Assembly (NCBI RefSeq): GCF_934476685.1
Contig: NZ_CAKSNX010000003.1
Coordinates: 189,689-253,688, forward strand
Origin: an uncultured Ruminococcus sp.
Lineage (GTDB): Bacteria; Bacillota; Clostridia; Oscillospirales; Ruminococcaceae
DNA: 64,000 bases
Direction: 5' to 3'
Both the position numbers and the translations under genes were made by a program. Below the pieces are notes generated by a model. That model saw only the letters and a program-made list of their open reading frames with translations. It had not been told where the DNA came from and ran no database searches. Shown piece by piece: positions 42,100 through 50,870 of this stretch (positions within the stretch are counted from its first letter, which is position 1; every line of letters starts with the position of its first letter).

Positions 42100-43623
42100 T
42101 TATTCGTAGCACTTGAATGACTCCTCAGCAGCCTCCTGACCGCTCTTGTCATTCTTTGTGATAAGGCTCACCACAGGGACTATTATCAACCCGAATATCA
42201 TTGCGAATGCACCTGCGTTGATAGGTGAAGCAAGGTTCAGTCCGCCGAGAGTACCTGTTCTGCCGCCGAATGTGTAGTAGAACATATGCACAAGGGTTAT
42301 GCCTACTCCGCAGATAAAGCTGGTAAGTACAGCCGCCTTTGTTACGCCCTTCCAGAAAAGTCCGTACATAAACGGCGCAAGGAAAGCTCCTGCAAGTGCG
42401 CCCCATGAGATAGACATAAGGGTAGAGATAACTGTCTGCGGATTTTCAAGGGTGATTATAGCAAGTATTACCGAGATAAGCAGGAACACTCCGATGAATA
42501 TTCTCATAATGAGCAGTTCCTTTTTCTCATCTATCTTATTCTTAGCCAGAGGCTTGATAAGGTCGATAGTGAGAGTTGAGCTTGATGTAAGCACCAGTGA
42601 GGAAAGTGTTGACATTGACGCTGAAAGCACGAGAACTATAACAAGTCCGAACAGCAGCGACGGAAGTCTTTCCATCATTATCGGAACGATAGAGTCAAAG
42701 CCCTCTGCAGGAACGCCGTTGACATTTTCCGCAAAAAGTCTGCCGAATCCGCCGAGGAAATAGCAGCCGCCTGCCACAACTACGGCAAAGAAAGTTGAAA
42801 CGATAGTACCTGTTTTGATAGCCTTGTCGTCCTTGACTGCATAGAACTTCTGAACCATCTGAGGAAGTCCCCATGTACCGAGGGAGGTAAGGATAATTAC
42901 TCCCACAAGGTTGATCGGGTCAGGTCCGAGTATGGAATTATACATATCTGTTCTGCCGTCGGGCGCAGGTATCTCCCCAAGCATATCGAAGGACTGTCCA
43001 AGACCGCCGTTTTCATTGAGTACGGCGAAAACTACTGCTGTGATACCCACGAGCATAACTATACCCTGAATAAAATCATTGAGGGCAGTTGCCTTGTATC
43101 CGCCCATAATAACGTAAACGGCTGTGAAAAGCGCCATTCCGATAATGCAGTATTTATACGGTATGCCGAAGCCTTTTTCAAAAAGCCTTGAAAGTCCGTT
43201 GTAGACCGAGGCTGTGTAAGGGATAAGAAAAACGAAAACGATAAGCGCAGAAACGATTTTCAGCATTTTCGAGCCGTATCTCTTTTCAAAGAACTCAGGC
43301 ATGGTCTTTGCCTCAAGGTGCTTTGACATTATTCTTGTTCGTCTGCCGAGGACTTTCCATGCGAGCCATGAACCTATGACCGCATTGCCTATGCCTATCC
43401 ATGTGGAGGCAATGCCGTATGACCAGCCGAATTTACCTGCATAGCCGACGAAAATTACCGCCGAGAAATATGATGTACCGTAAGCAAAGGCTGTGAACCA
43501 TGCGCCTAAACCTCTTCCGCCGAGGACGAAATCCGAAACGCTGGAGGTCTTTTTTCTGTAATAAACGCCTATCCCTATCATAAGCGCAAGATAAACCGCC
43601 AGCACTATCCACTTAATTACCAA
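42100..43623 (-). CDS. Sodium:solute symporter (SSS family)
   Basis: A 507-residue membrane transporter with about 13 hydrophobic segments and SSS-family signatures (VSDFVLGGRGLGAWFTAFAYG near the N-terminus; GGYKATALNDFIQGIVMLVG; the TM8 Ser pair region in SMSTLSSLVLTSSS). It couples sodium entry to uptake of a small solute. Relation to the PutP/PanF branch is seen, but the substrate cannot be told from sequence. The TTG at 43623 lies eight bases after AAGGAG; the GTG three codons upstream is too close to it. A strong promoter and terminator make it a single-gene unit. Confidence 0.9.
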   Translation of the reverse strand: MVIKWIVLAVYLALMIGIGVYYRKKTSSVSDFVLGGRGLGAWFTAFAYGTSYFSAVIFVGYAGKFGWSYGIASTWIGIGNAVIGSWLAWKVLGRRTRIMSKHLEAKTMPEFFEKRYGSKMLKIVSALIVFVFLIPYTASVYNGLSRLFEKGFGIPYKYCIIGMALFTAVYVIMGGYKATALNDFIQGIVMLVGITAVVFAVLNENGGLGQSFDMLGEIPAPDGRTDMYNSILGPDPINLVGVIILTSLGTWGLPQMVQKFYAVKDDKAIKTGTIVSTFFAVVVAGGCYFLGGFGRLFAENVNGVPAEGFDSIVPIMMERLPSLLFGLVIVLVLSASMSTLSSLVLTSSSTLTIDLIKPLAKNKIDEKKELLIMRIFIGVFLLISVILAIITLENPQTVISTLMSISWGALAGAFLAPFMYGLFWKGVTKAAVLTSFICGVGITLVHMFYYTFGGRTGTLGGLNLASPINAGAFAMIFGLIIVPVVSLITKNDKSGQEAAEESFKCYE

Positions 43624-43709
43624 ACTAAACACTCCTTAAACCGCACAAGTATTGTATCGCTTTAAAGCTTTTATACTTTTACGCTTTTACTTAATAAAGT
43701 TACCTATAC

Positions 43710-43738
43710 ATTATAATATAAGCGGCGGATTTTGTCAA
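43710..43738 (-). promoter_or_regulatory. SigA promoter of the symporter gene
   Basis: Minus strand: TTGACA (43733-43738), 17 bases, TATAAT (43710-43715). Confidence 0.9.
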
Positions 43739-43833
43739 TAAAACGTGAGGGATTTTCCATACGTCAAAACCCCGATTTTACGCAGTCTTTTTTGGATATT
43801 CTGACGAATTCGCCTTAACTAACTTCAATGCGG

Positions 43834-43867
43834 GCACAAAAACGTCCGCAGAGGTCATCTGCGGACG
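43834..43867 (-). terminator. Terminator after the LRR protein gene
   Basis: CGTCCGCAGA and TCTGCGGACG form a perfect 10-base stem with a short loop and a T-run on the minus strand. Confidence 0.92.
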
Positions 43868-43873
43868 AAATAA

Positions 43874-45748
43874 TTATGCTACTGTGTAAGTTTTAGTAAC
43901 TGTGCCGGCGAGGTTGCCCTTGCCTGTGAGTGTTACCTTGACGGTTTTCTTGTCAGCTGATGTAACGTACTTTACAGTATAGTTACCACTGTAAACAGAG
44001 TTTGAACCTATCTTTACGGCTACTGTCGGTTGATATTTATTTAATGAGTTCTTTGTCAGTTCAACAGTGCAGTTTCCTATGTTTCTAGGGTTTATCTTGA
44101 ATGTTTTTTTGACTGTTCCTCTGAGGTTGTTTTTGCCTGTTATGTAGATTGTCGCTGTACCTGCGGATTGGTTATCACAATATAATGCTTTATAGTTGCC
44201 GCTGTACATTTCAACTCCGTTGCAATAAACCTTTACAGACGGACTTATTTCTGTGTCGTTATAGTAATAATTGTCAGAACTCAGCTTTATATCACAGTTT
44301 TTAATAGAACGCCGATAAATGACAAAGTCCTTTGTAACAGTACCTTGATAACGTCCTTTGCCTGTTACTTTTATTGTTGCAGTGCCTGCGGAGAGGTTAT
44401 TAAAATATGATACTGTATAATCTGTACCTTTTGTAAGCACCCTTTTATTATCTTTGACAGTAATAACAGGTCTTATTCTTGTGCCACGGAAATACTGAGT
44501 GTTTGAAGGGAGCGAGATAATGCAGGATGAAATATCTTTTATTGTGGTAGTGTAAACAGCAGCAGATGAAAGATAACTGTTGCCTTTTTCTGCTATAGTT
44601 ATTGCGTCCCAGTCGGATTGTGAACCATCATAGTAAACAACCTCTAAATTTCGGCAATTATCAAATGCCGACTCTTTAATAGTTTGTATACTCTTTGGAA
44701 TAGTTATACATATCAAATTACTGCATCCCCAAAAAGTACTATCTCCAATACTGCTTACACTTTTAGGAATAGTGAAATTTTTAAGGCTGTGGCACAGTCT
44801 AAATACCTCATCACCTATGCTTGTTACACTATCTGGGAAATAAGCACTTTCAAGACTTCTGCAATGAGCAAAAGTCATATTGCCTATGCTGGTTATTCCA
44901 TTCGGTATGACTATGCTTTTAAGACTTTCGCATTGATTAAAAGTCGCAGCTCCGATACTTGTTAAAGTGTCCGGAAATGTGATGCCCTCAAGTTTTTTAC
45001 AGTATTGAAAGGCATAATTTCCAATACTTTTTAAGTTATTTGGAAGAGTTAGACCTTTAAGTTCAAAACAATATGTAAATGCAGATTCTCCGATGATCGT
45101 TACGCTGTTCGGAAGATTTACGTTTTTAAGGTTTATACAGTAAGCAAATGTTTCAGTACCGATTCTATTTATTCCGTATGGAACAGATATGCTTTCAAGA
45201 CCGTGACAGTAGGCAAAAGCACCATTTCCAAGGCTTGATATACTGTTCGGAATAGTTATTTTCTTCAGAGCGTAGTTGCCGCAAAATGCATAATCTCCGA
45301 TCCTTACAAGACCCAGCGGAAGTGATATGCTTGTAAGCTCCGAACAGTTATAAAATGCATAATTATCAATGACCTTTAAATTACTTGGCAAGGATACATG
45401 TGTAAGCTTTTTACAGTTTTTAAAGGCTTTACATCCGATAGTTGTCACGCTGTTCGGTATAGTTACACTTACAAGATTGGAACAATCTTCAAAAGCACTA
45501 TTTTTGATCCTTGTTACTTTTTTTCCGTCAAAGGTGCTTGGAATAACGATACCACTGCTGCTGCCATGATAATCAGTTATCTCGATCGTTCCGTCATTAA
45601 GGTAATCATAGGAATAATCGTCGTATGTATCTGCATCGGCTGTTATCCCTAAATTATTCTCCGTCATAAAATCGTTTTCAGACAAAGGCAGAGAAAGCGC
45701 ACTGAATGTCATCACCAAAGCTAATGATGCCGTCAAAATTTTTTTCAT
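43874..45748 (-). CDS. Secreted BspA-like leucine-rich repeat protein with C-terminal repeats
   Basis: A 624-residue secreted protein. A signal peptide (MKKILTASLALVMTFSALSL) is followed by about 12 tandem LRR_5-type repeats of 23 residues (pattern L..I.IP.S..SIG..AF..C..), about residues 80-370. Then come three repeats of 70-75 residues (pattern SAGTATI.VTGKG...GTV.K.F.I), which look like beta-sandwich spacer or carbohydrate-associated modules. No sortase signal is seen at the end. Such proteins bind host or substrate surfaces; the ligand is unknown. The start is the ATG at 45748 seven bases after GGGGG. Confidence 0.88.
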   Translation of the reverse strand: MKKILTASLALVMTFSALSLPLSENDFMTENNLGITADADTYDDYSYDYLNDGTIEITDYHGSSSGIVIPSTFDGKKVTRIKNSAFEDCSNLVSVTIPNSVTTIGCKAFKNCKKLTHVSLPSNLKVIDNYAFYNCSELTSISLPLGLVRIGDYAFCGNYALKKITIPNSISSLGNGAFAYCHGLESISVPYGINRIGTETFAYCINLKNVNLPNSVTIIGESAFTYCFELKGLTLPNNLKSIGNYAFQYCKKLEGITFPDTLTSIGAATFNQCESLKSIVIPNGITSIGNMTFAHCRSLESAYFPDSVTSIGDEVFRLCHSLKNFTIPKSVSSIGDSTFWGCSNLICITIPKSIQTIKESAFDNCRNLEVVYYDGSQSDWDAITIAEKGNSYLSSAAVYTTTIKDISSCIISLPSNTQYFRGTRIRPVITVKDNKRVLTKGTDYTVSYFNNLSAGTATIKVTGKGRYQGTVTKDFVIYRRSIKNCDIKLSSDNYYYNDTEISPSVKVYCNGVEMYSGNYKALYCDNQSAGTATIYITGKNNLRGTVKKTFKINPRNIGNCTVELTKNSLNKYQPTVAVKIGSNSVYSGNYTVKYVTSADKKTVKVTLTGKGNLAGTVTKTYTVA

Positions 45749-45787
45749 TCTAATACCCCCAAAATTCCCTATAAAATTTATATAAAT

Positions 45788-45816
45788 ATTGTATAATATT
45801 TTTTTATTTCTGTCAA
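45788..45816 (-). promoter_or_regulatory. SigA promoter of the LRR protein gene
   Basis: Minus strand: TTGACA (45811-45816), 17 bases, TACAAT (45788-45793). Divergent from the glmU promoter. Confidence 0.85.
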
Positions 45817-45842
45817 GCATATATCATCAATAAAAATTCACC

Positions 45843-45871
45843 TTGACGAACGCTGAGAATAGTATTATAAT
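45843..45871 (+). promoter_or_regulatory. SigA promoter of glmU
   Basis: TTGACG (45843-45848), 17 bases, TATAAT (45866-45871). Confidence 0.88.
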
Positions 45872-45925
45872 AGTTAAGGTGCTTTGACATCGTTACCAAA
45901 TATATTGATTATAAGAGGGCTGAAT

Positions 45926-47344
45926 ATGACAAATAATGTTATTATCCTTGCAGGCGGACAGGGAAAAAGAATGAAAACGAATATGCCGAAGGCTTTGTGC
46001 AAAGTTATCGGCGAACCTATGCTGGAATGGGTGCTGACCGCCTGTGAAAAGGCTGAACTTGACGATATCTGTATCGTTAAGGGCTATGAGGGCGAACAGA
46101 TCGACGAATACATCAAGGGAAGAAATTCAAAGGCTCAGATCGTTACGGTCATGCAGGAAGAACGCCTTGGAACAGGTCACGCTGTTATGCAGGCGGCTGA
46201 TTTTCTGAAATCCCACGCTGACGGGAACACACTGGTGCTTTGCGGCGACGCTCCGTTCATCGACGCTGACACAATAAACGGCGCTCTCGAACTTCATACT
46301 CAGAAGGACTGCGGCGTTACGGTGGTAACTTCAAGAGTTGAAAATCCAACAGGCTACGGAAGAATAATCCGCACCGAAACAGGTATCGCAGGCATTGTTG
46401 AACACAAGGACTGCACTCCTGCTCAGCTTGCTATCACCGAGATAAATTCAGGCTGCTACTGGTTCAAGACAGCCGATCTGCTGGAAGTGCTTTTCGATAT
46501 CCAGCCTAACAACGCTCAGGGAGAATATTACCTAACAGACTGCATCGAGCTGCTTATCAGCAAGGGAAAGAACGCTGACGCTTTCATCTCCGCAAATCCT
46601 CACGTTGCTCTCGGCGCAAACGACAGAAGAGGTCTGCTTATGCTCAACGATATCGCAAGATATGAGATAATCGGCAAGTGGCTTGACGAAGGTATCGAAT
46701 TCTGCTGCACAGACGGAGTTTCTATCGGAAACAACGTTACTATCGGTGCAGGCACAAGGATACACAGCGGCGTTATCCTCCGTGGAAACACAACTATCGG
46801 TGAGAACTGCGAGATAGGCAACAACTGCATAATCGAAAACACTCAGGTAGGCAGCGGCGTAAACCTCAACAACGTTCAGGCTTACGAATCCATTATCGAG
46901 GACGATGTAAAGATCGGACCTTATGTTCAGCTCAGACCTAATTCACATATCAAGAGGGGCGCAAAGATAGGCGATTTCGTTGAGATAAAGAACTCAACTA
47001 TCGGCGAATGCACAGCCGTTGCACACCTCACATACATCGGTGATTCCGACGTAGGCGCAAACGTAAACTTCGGCTGCGGAGTTGTTACGGTAAACTACAA
47101 CGGTGACAAGAAGTTCCGCACCGTTATTGAAGACAACGCATTTATTGGCTGCAACACGAACCTTGTTGCCCCTGTAAGAGTCGGAAAGGGAGCATACACA
47201 GCGGCAGGCTCAACTATCACGACCGATATTCCCGACAATGCTCTTGCTATCGAGAGAGGTCAGGCTACCATAAAGGAAGGCTACGCTGAAAAGAAGCTCA
47301 AGGCAAGAACAGAAAAATACGAAAACTCTATCAAGAAAAAGTAA
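45926..47344 (+). CDS. glmU: Bifunctional UDP-N-acetylglucosamine pyrophosphorylase / glucosamine-1-phosphate acetyltransferase
   Basis: A 472-residue enzyme that acetylates glucosamine 1-phosphate and then makes UDP-GlcNAc for peptidoglycan. The N-terminal nucleotidyltransferase has ILAGGQGKRMKT and a GTGHAVMQA block; the C-terminal part is a left-handed beta-helix with hexapeptide repeats and the acetyltransferase residues near HLTYIGDSDVGANVNFGCG. I chose the ATG at 45926 (MTNNVIILAGG) with AGAGGG upstream over an upstream ATG that overlaps the transcription start. The usual neighbour prs is absent. Confidence 0.97.
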   Translation: MTNNVIILAGGQGKRMKTNMPKALCKVIGEPMLEWVLTACEKAELDDICIVKGYEGEQIDEYIKGRNSKAQIVTVMQEERLGTGHAVMQAADFLKSHADGNTLVLCGDAPFIDADTINGALELHTQKDCGVTVVTSRVENPTGYGRIIRTETGIAGIVEHKDCTPAQLAITEINSGCYWFKTADLLEVLFDIQPNNAQGEYYLTDCIELLISKGKNADAFISANPHVALGANDRRGLLMLNDIARYEIIGKWLDEGIEFCCTDGVSIGNNVTIGAGTRIHSGVILRGNTTIGENCEIGNNCIIENTQVGSGVNLNNVQAYESIIEDDVKIGPYVQLRPNSHIKRGAKIGDFVEIKNSTIGECTAVAHLTYIGDSDVGANVNFGCGVVTVNYNGDKKFRTVIEDNAFIGCNTNLVAPVRVGKGAYTAAGSTITTDIPDNALAIERGQATIKEGYAEKKLKARTEKYENSIKKK

Positions 47345-47357
47345 TTAAAGATCATAT

Positions 47358-47391
47358 AAAAAGAGCAGGCTTTGAAACCTGCTCTTTTTTG
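47358..47391. terminator. Bidirectional terminator between glmU and the zinc-ribbon gene
   Basis: AAGAGCAGG and CCTGCTCTT form a perfect stem with an 8-base loop, with T-runs for both strands. Confidence 0.9.
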
Positions 47392-47408
47392 TTTGCATTT
47401 TAAATTTA

Positions 47409-48395
47409 TCAGTAGCTCTGAACTACAACTGCTGCGCCTGTATCCTTATTGTATGCTACGCTGTAACCATGACCGCTGTCGGTGAAGAAGTAGTAGTATA
47501 CAAATGTGCCGTCATCGGTTCTAAACTGTGAAGATGTAACGTTTCCGTCGATCTGTCCGCTTGCTGCTGCAAGAGCTGCGCTTTCGTAGCTGTCGCTTGA
47601 ACCTGTTGTAGTTGTGGTGGTCGTTTCTGATGTGGTTGTAGTAGTCTGCGCTGATGATGAAGTATCGTCAGGCTTTGAAGTTGTTGTGGCAGTAGTTGTG
47701 GTGGTCGTTGTTTCTGTATCGCTTGAATCAGTGTCAGATGATGAGATATCCTCAGTTACTGAGCTTTCATCTGACGGAGCGGAAGTTTCTGTTGACGGTT
47801 CAGCGACTGAGCTTGTATCGTCAGAGGTTCCATCAGCCTTTGAATCTTCCTTGACAACAGCCGATACCTTTGATGAAGAGCTTGCGGCTGAACTTGTATC
47901 CTTATTTCCGCCGTAGCCGAACAGCTTCATTCCTACTGCAACTGCTGCAATGATAACGATAAGTATTCCCACAGTTATGCAGGCTGTGATAATGAAAAGA
48001 CGCTTTTTAACGGCAGCCTCGTCATTTGAATCGTCCGAATCCTCATCTTCGTAATATTCATCATCATATTCCTGATCTTCGTCAGCGTAACCCTCCTCAG
48101 GGAACACCTCATCGGCACTTGCCTGAGCGGAAAAAGCTCCGCTGTCGTTCTGACCGCCGTCAGCCATATTTTCAGGAACTTTGAATGCTCTTGTCTTATC
48201 CTCCTCAAAAGCATTCATCTCTTCCTTAGTGAAAACTCTCGTTCTGCCGTCATCTGTATCATTCTGCTCCTCAGCAGCAGGCTCGGCAGAAGTCATATTT
48301 CCGTCATCATCTATGAGCAGATTATGACAGTATTTGCAAAGTACCGCCTCTTCAAGTATCTCCTTATGGCAGTACGGACATTCTTTCATTTTCAT
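47409..48395 (-). CDS. Zinc-ribbon membrane protein with Ser/Thr-rich stalk
   Basis: A 328-residue protein. An N-terminal zinc ribbon (CPYCHKEI then CKYCHNLL, four Cys within the first 25 residues) is followed by a strongly acidic cytoplasmic region, one membrane segment (about residues 132-158, ITACITVGILIVIIAAVAVG), a long Ser/Thr/Asp-rich stretch with poly-Thr runs, and a small C-terminal domain of about 55 residues ending YNKDTGAAVVVQSY. No function is known to me; the design suggests a sensor or cell-surface-anchored protein. The ATG at 48395 is better spaced to GAGGGG than an ATG three codons upstream. Confidence 0.75.
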   Translation of the reverse strand: MKMKECPYCHKEILEEAVLCKYCHNLLIDDDGNMTSAEPAAEEQNDTDDGRTRVFTKEEMNAFEEDKTRAFKVPENMADGGQNDSGAFSAQASADEVFPEEGYADEDQEYDDEYYEDEDSDDSNDEAAVKKRLFIITACITVGILIVIIAAVAVGMKLFGYGGNKDTSSAASSSSKVSAVVKEDSKADGTSDDTSSVAEPSTETSAPSDESSVTEDISSSDTDSSDTETTTTTTTATTTSKPDDTSSSAQTTTTTSETTTTTTTGSSDSYESAALAAASGQIDGNVTSSQFRTDDGTFVYYYFFTDSGHGYSVAYNKDTGAAVVVQSY

Positions 48396-48474
48396 TTTTA
48401 CCATTCCCCTCGTATATTAAGTCCCGCAGGACAAATTAGACATTATGCTTTTTCTGCATTTTTCTTCATTTATA

Positions 48475-48503
48475 ATCATAACACATAAAGTCCGAAAAAT
48501 CAA
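48475..48503 (-). promoter_or_regulatory. SigA promoter of the zinc-ribbon protein gene
   Basis: Minus strand: TTGATT (48498-48503), 17 bases, TATGAT (48475-48480). Confidence 0.8.
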
Positions 48504-48563
48504 CCGATTTCACCAAAAAATCACGAAACTGTCAGCATAGTGTAAAACTGATTACAAATCAGT

Positions 48564-50705
48564 TCATGGCTTTTTCATTGTGAGGGATATTCTCTTGCGC
48601 TTCATATCAACGTCAAGAACCCACACCTTTACCACATCTCCGACCTTTACGACTTCGAGAGGGTGTTTAACGAATTTATTGCTCAGCTGCGAGATATGCA
48701 CAAGACCGTCCTCGTGAACGCCGATATCGACAAATGCGCCGAAATCTATGACATTGCGCACCGTTCCCATAAGCTCCATACCTGGGTTAAGGTCTTTAAG
48801 CTCCATTATATCGCCGCTTCTCATAAGCGGCGGAGGCAGCTCATCTCTTGGGTCACGTCCCGGCTTTTCAAGCTCTTTAACGATATCCGCAAGGGTAGGT
48901 ATGCCCGCTCCTGTGGACTTTGAAAGCTGAGGAAGTCCGATGCTGTCCGTTTTGCTCTTGATAGTATCCTCGTGACCGATATCCGCATAGGTCAGACCGC
49001 AGCTTTCCAGCAGCGACTGTGCAGCCTTATATGACTCAGGGTGTATGCCTGTATTGTCGAGAGGATTTTTCGCACCGGGAACTCGCAGAAATCCTGCGCA
49101 CTGCTCATAAGCCTTTGCGCCCAGCTTTTTAACTTTCAACAGCTGTTTTCTGTCTGTGAACTCGCCGTTTTCCTCACGGTAAGCCACAATGTTCTTTGCA
49201 ACGGCTGAATTTATTCCCGAAATATATGAGAGCAGAGAATATGACGCTGTATTTACGTCAACTCCAACAGAGTTTACGCAGTCCTCAACCACGCCTTTAA
49301 GAGCGTCGCTCATTCTTGCTTTCGGCATATCGTGCTGATACTGTCCAACTCCGATAGCCTTCGGGTCTATCTTTACAAGCTCGGCAAGAGGATCCTGCAA
49401 ACGTCTTGCGATAGACACTGCGGAACGCAGCGAAACGTCATAGTCGGGGAACTCCTCCGCAGCCAGCTTTGACGCTGAGTAAACAGAAGCGCCTGCCTCG
49501 GATACTACCATATATGATACCTTTTCCGGTATCTCCTTGAGCATTTCCGCTGTGAACTGTTCGGTTTCTCTTGAGGCTGTGCCGTTTCCGATAGAGATAG
49601 TTGTAACGCCGTATTTCTTTATCATATCGGTAAGGATACGCTTTGCTTTCTGAGTTTCCTTTCTCGGTGGGGTAAGATAAACGATAGTCGTATCAAGCAC
49701 CTTTCCTGTGTGGTCAACTACCGCAGCTTTACAGCCGTGAGCATATCCTGGGTCAAGTCCCAGAGTAACTGTGTTTTTAACAGGCGGTGCCATAAGCAGC
49801 TGTCTGAGGTTAGAGGAGAACACCTTTATAGCGCCCTCCTGAGCGTTTTCGGAAAGCTCTGCTCTTATCTCTCTTTCTATTGACGGGAAGATAAGACGCT
49901 TGCAGCTGTCCTCGCAGGCAGCCTTTACAAGCTCTGAGCATTCTCCGCTCTTTTTCACAAAACGTCTTATGCAGAGGTTTTCTCCCTCACCGTCAGCAAG
50001 TGCAACGGAAACTTTCAGCGCACCTTCCTTTTCACCTCTGTCAAGGGCAAGGACTCTGTGGCCTGCGATAGTGGAAACTGCCTCGGAATATTCAAAGTAG
50101 TTCTTGTAAACCTCGTTTGCGTCCTCTGCGGCAGCGGCAGAGGTTATCTTTCCTTTCTTGAAATAAAGATCTCTCAGAGCCTTTCTGAGTTCTGCATTAT
50201 CGGAAATATCCTCGGCAATGATATCCATTGCGCCCTGCAAAGCCTCCTCAGCCGACTCCGCCATATTCTCTCCCACAAAAGCGGCTGCCTCATCAGCGGG
50301 AACAGTTTTTACATTCTGCTCCATAATTATCTCGGCGAGCTTTTCAAGTCCTTTTTCTCTTGCCACGGACGCCCTTGTTTTTCTCTTTGGCTTGAACGGG
50401 CGGTAAATATCCTCCACCTCGACAAGTGTGCCGGCTTTCTCGATAGCTGCTGCGATCTCGTCAGTCATTTTCTCCTGCTCGGTGATAGAGGAAACTATTT
50501 CAGCCTTACGCTTTTCAAGATTTCTCAGATATGTAAGTCTGTCGAAAAGCTCACGCAATACCTGATCGTCAAGCGAGCCTGTCTGTTCCTTTCTGTAACG
50601 TGCGATGAACGGTATAGTCTGACCGTCGTCGATAAGCGATACCGCATTATTGACCTGCTCGATACGCAGGTTAAATTCTTTTGCAAGGGTGCTGTTAATA
50701 TCCAT
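48564..50705 (-). CDS. tex: Tex family RNA-binding protein
   Basis: A 713-residue protein of the Tex/YhgF family. Order: N-terminal helical region with IPFIARYRKEQTGSLDD; a YqgF/RNase H-like domain with TLGLDPGYAHGCKAAVVD (about residue 315 on); helix-hairpin-helix motifs (NSVGVDVNTASYSLLSYISGI region); and a C-terminal S1 domain (LMGTVRNVIDFGAFVDIGVHEDGLVH, from about residue 640). Tex proteins bind RNA and contact the transcription machinery; the exact role is not settled. The length is a little short of the 720-770 usual range but all domains are present. Confidence 0.95.
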   Translation of the reverse strand: MDINSTLAKEFNLRIEQVNNAVSLIDDGQTIPFIARYRKEQTGSLDDQVLRELFDRLTYLRNLEKRKAEIVSSITEQEKMTDEIAAAIEKAGTLVEVEDIYRPFKPKRKTRASVAREKGLEKLAEIIMEQNVKTVPADEAAAFVGENMAESAEEALQGAMDIIAEDISDNAELRKALRDLYFKKGKITSAAAAEDANEVYKNYFEYSEAVSTIAGHRVLALDRGEKEGALKVSVALADGEGENLCIRRFVKKSGECSELVKAACEDSCKRLIFPSIEREIRAELSENAQEGAIKVFSSNLRQLLMAPPVKNTVTLGLDPGYAHGCKAAVVDHTGKVLDTTIVYLTPPRKETQKAKRILTDMIKKYGVTTISIGNGTASRETEQFTAEMLKEIPEKVSYMVVSEAGASVYSASKLAAEEFPDYDVSLRSAVSIARRLQDPLAELVKIDPKAIGVGQYQHDMPKARMSDALKGVVEDCVNSVGVDVNTASYSLLSYISGINSAVAKNIVAYREENGEFTDRKQLLKVKKLGAKAYEQCAGFLRVPGAKNPLDNTGIHPESYKAAQSLLESCGLTYADIGHEDTIKSKTDSIGLPQLSKSTGAGIPTLADIVKELEKPGRDPRDELPPPLMRSGDIMELKDLNPGMELMGTVRNVIDFGAFVDIGVHEDGLVHISQLSNKFVKHPLEVVKVGDVVKVWVLDVDMKRKRISLTMKKP

Positions 50706-50772
50706 AATATTCTATATATCCTTTCGCATTTATAGCAATCATAAGCTTTTTTATAATCGTAACACAAAGTTT

Positions 50773-50801
50773 ATTATAACATACTTTCCTTTCAAAGTCA
50801 A
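50773..50801 (-). promoter_or_regulatory. SigA promoter of tex
   Basis: Minus strand: TTGACT (50796-50801), 17 bases, TATAAT (50773-50778). Confidence 0.88.
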
Positions 50802-50803
50802 AG

Positions 50804-50845
50804 AAAAAATCTCAGACAAAGCGTTTTTTGCTCCGTCTGAGATTG
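50804..50845 (-). terminator. Terminator after the polyprenyl sugar transferase gene
   Basis: AATCTCAGAC and GTCTGAGATT form a perfect 10-base stem with a 17-base loop and a T-run on the minus strand. A third copy of TCTCAGACA-like sequence lies just before it. Confidence 0.85.
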
Positions 50846-50870
50846 TCTGAGATAAGGTTCAGATGTTTAT

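Noticed and set aside
43874..45600. Plus-strand open frames opposite the LRR gene
   Set aside because: They mirror the 23-residue repeats of the real gene and lack ribosome-binding sites or family features.
47614..47916. Val/Ser-rich open frame opposite the zinc-ribbon protein
   Set aside because: It is the complement of the Ser/Thr-rich low-complexity stalk and has no support of its own.
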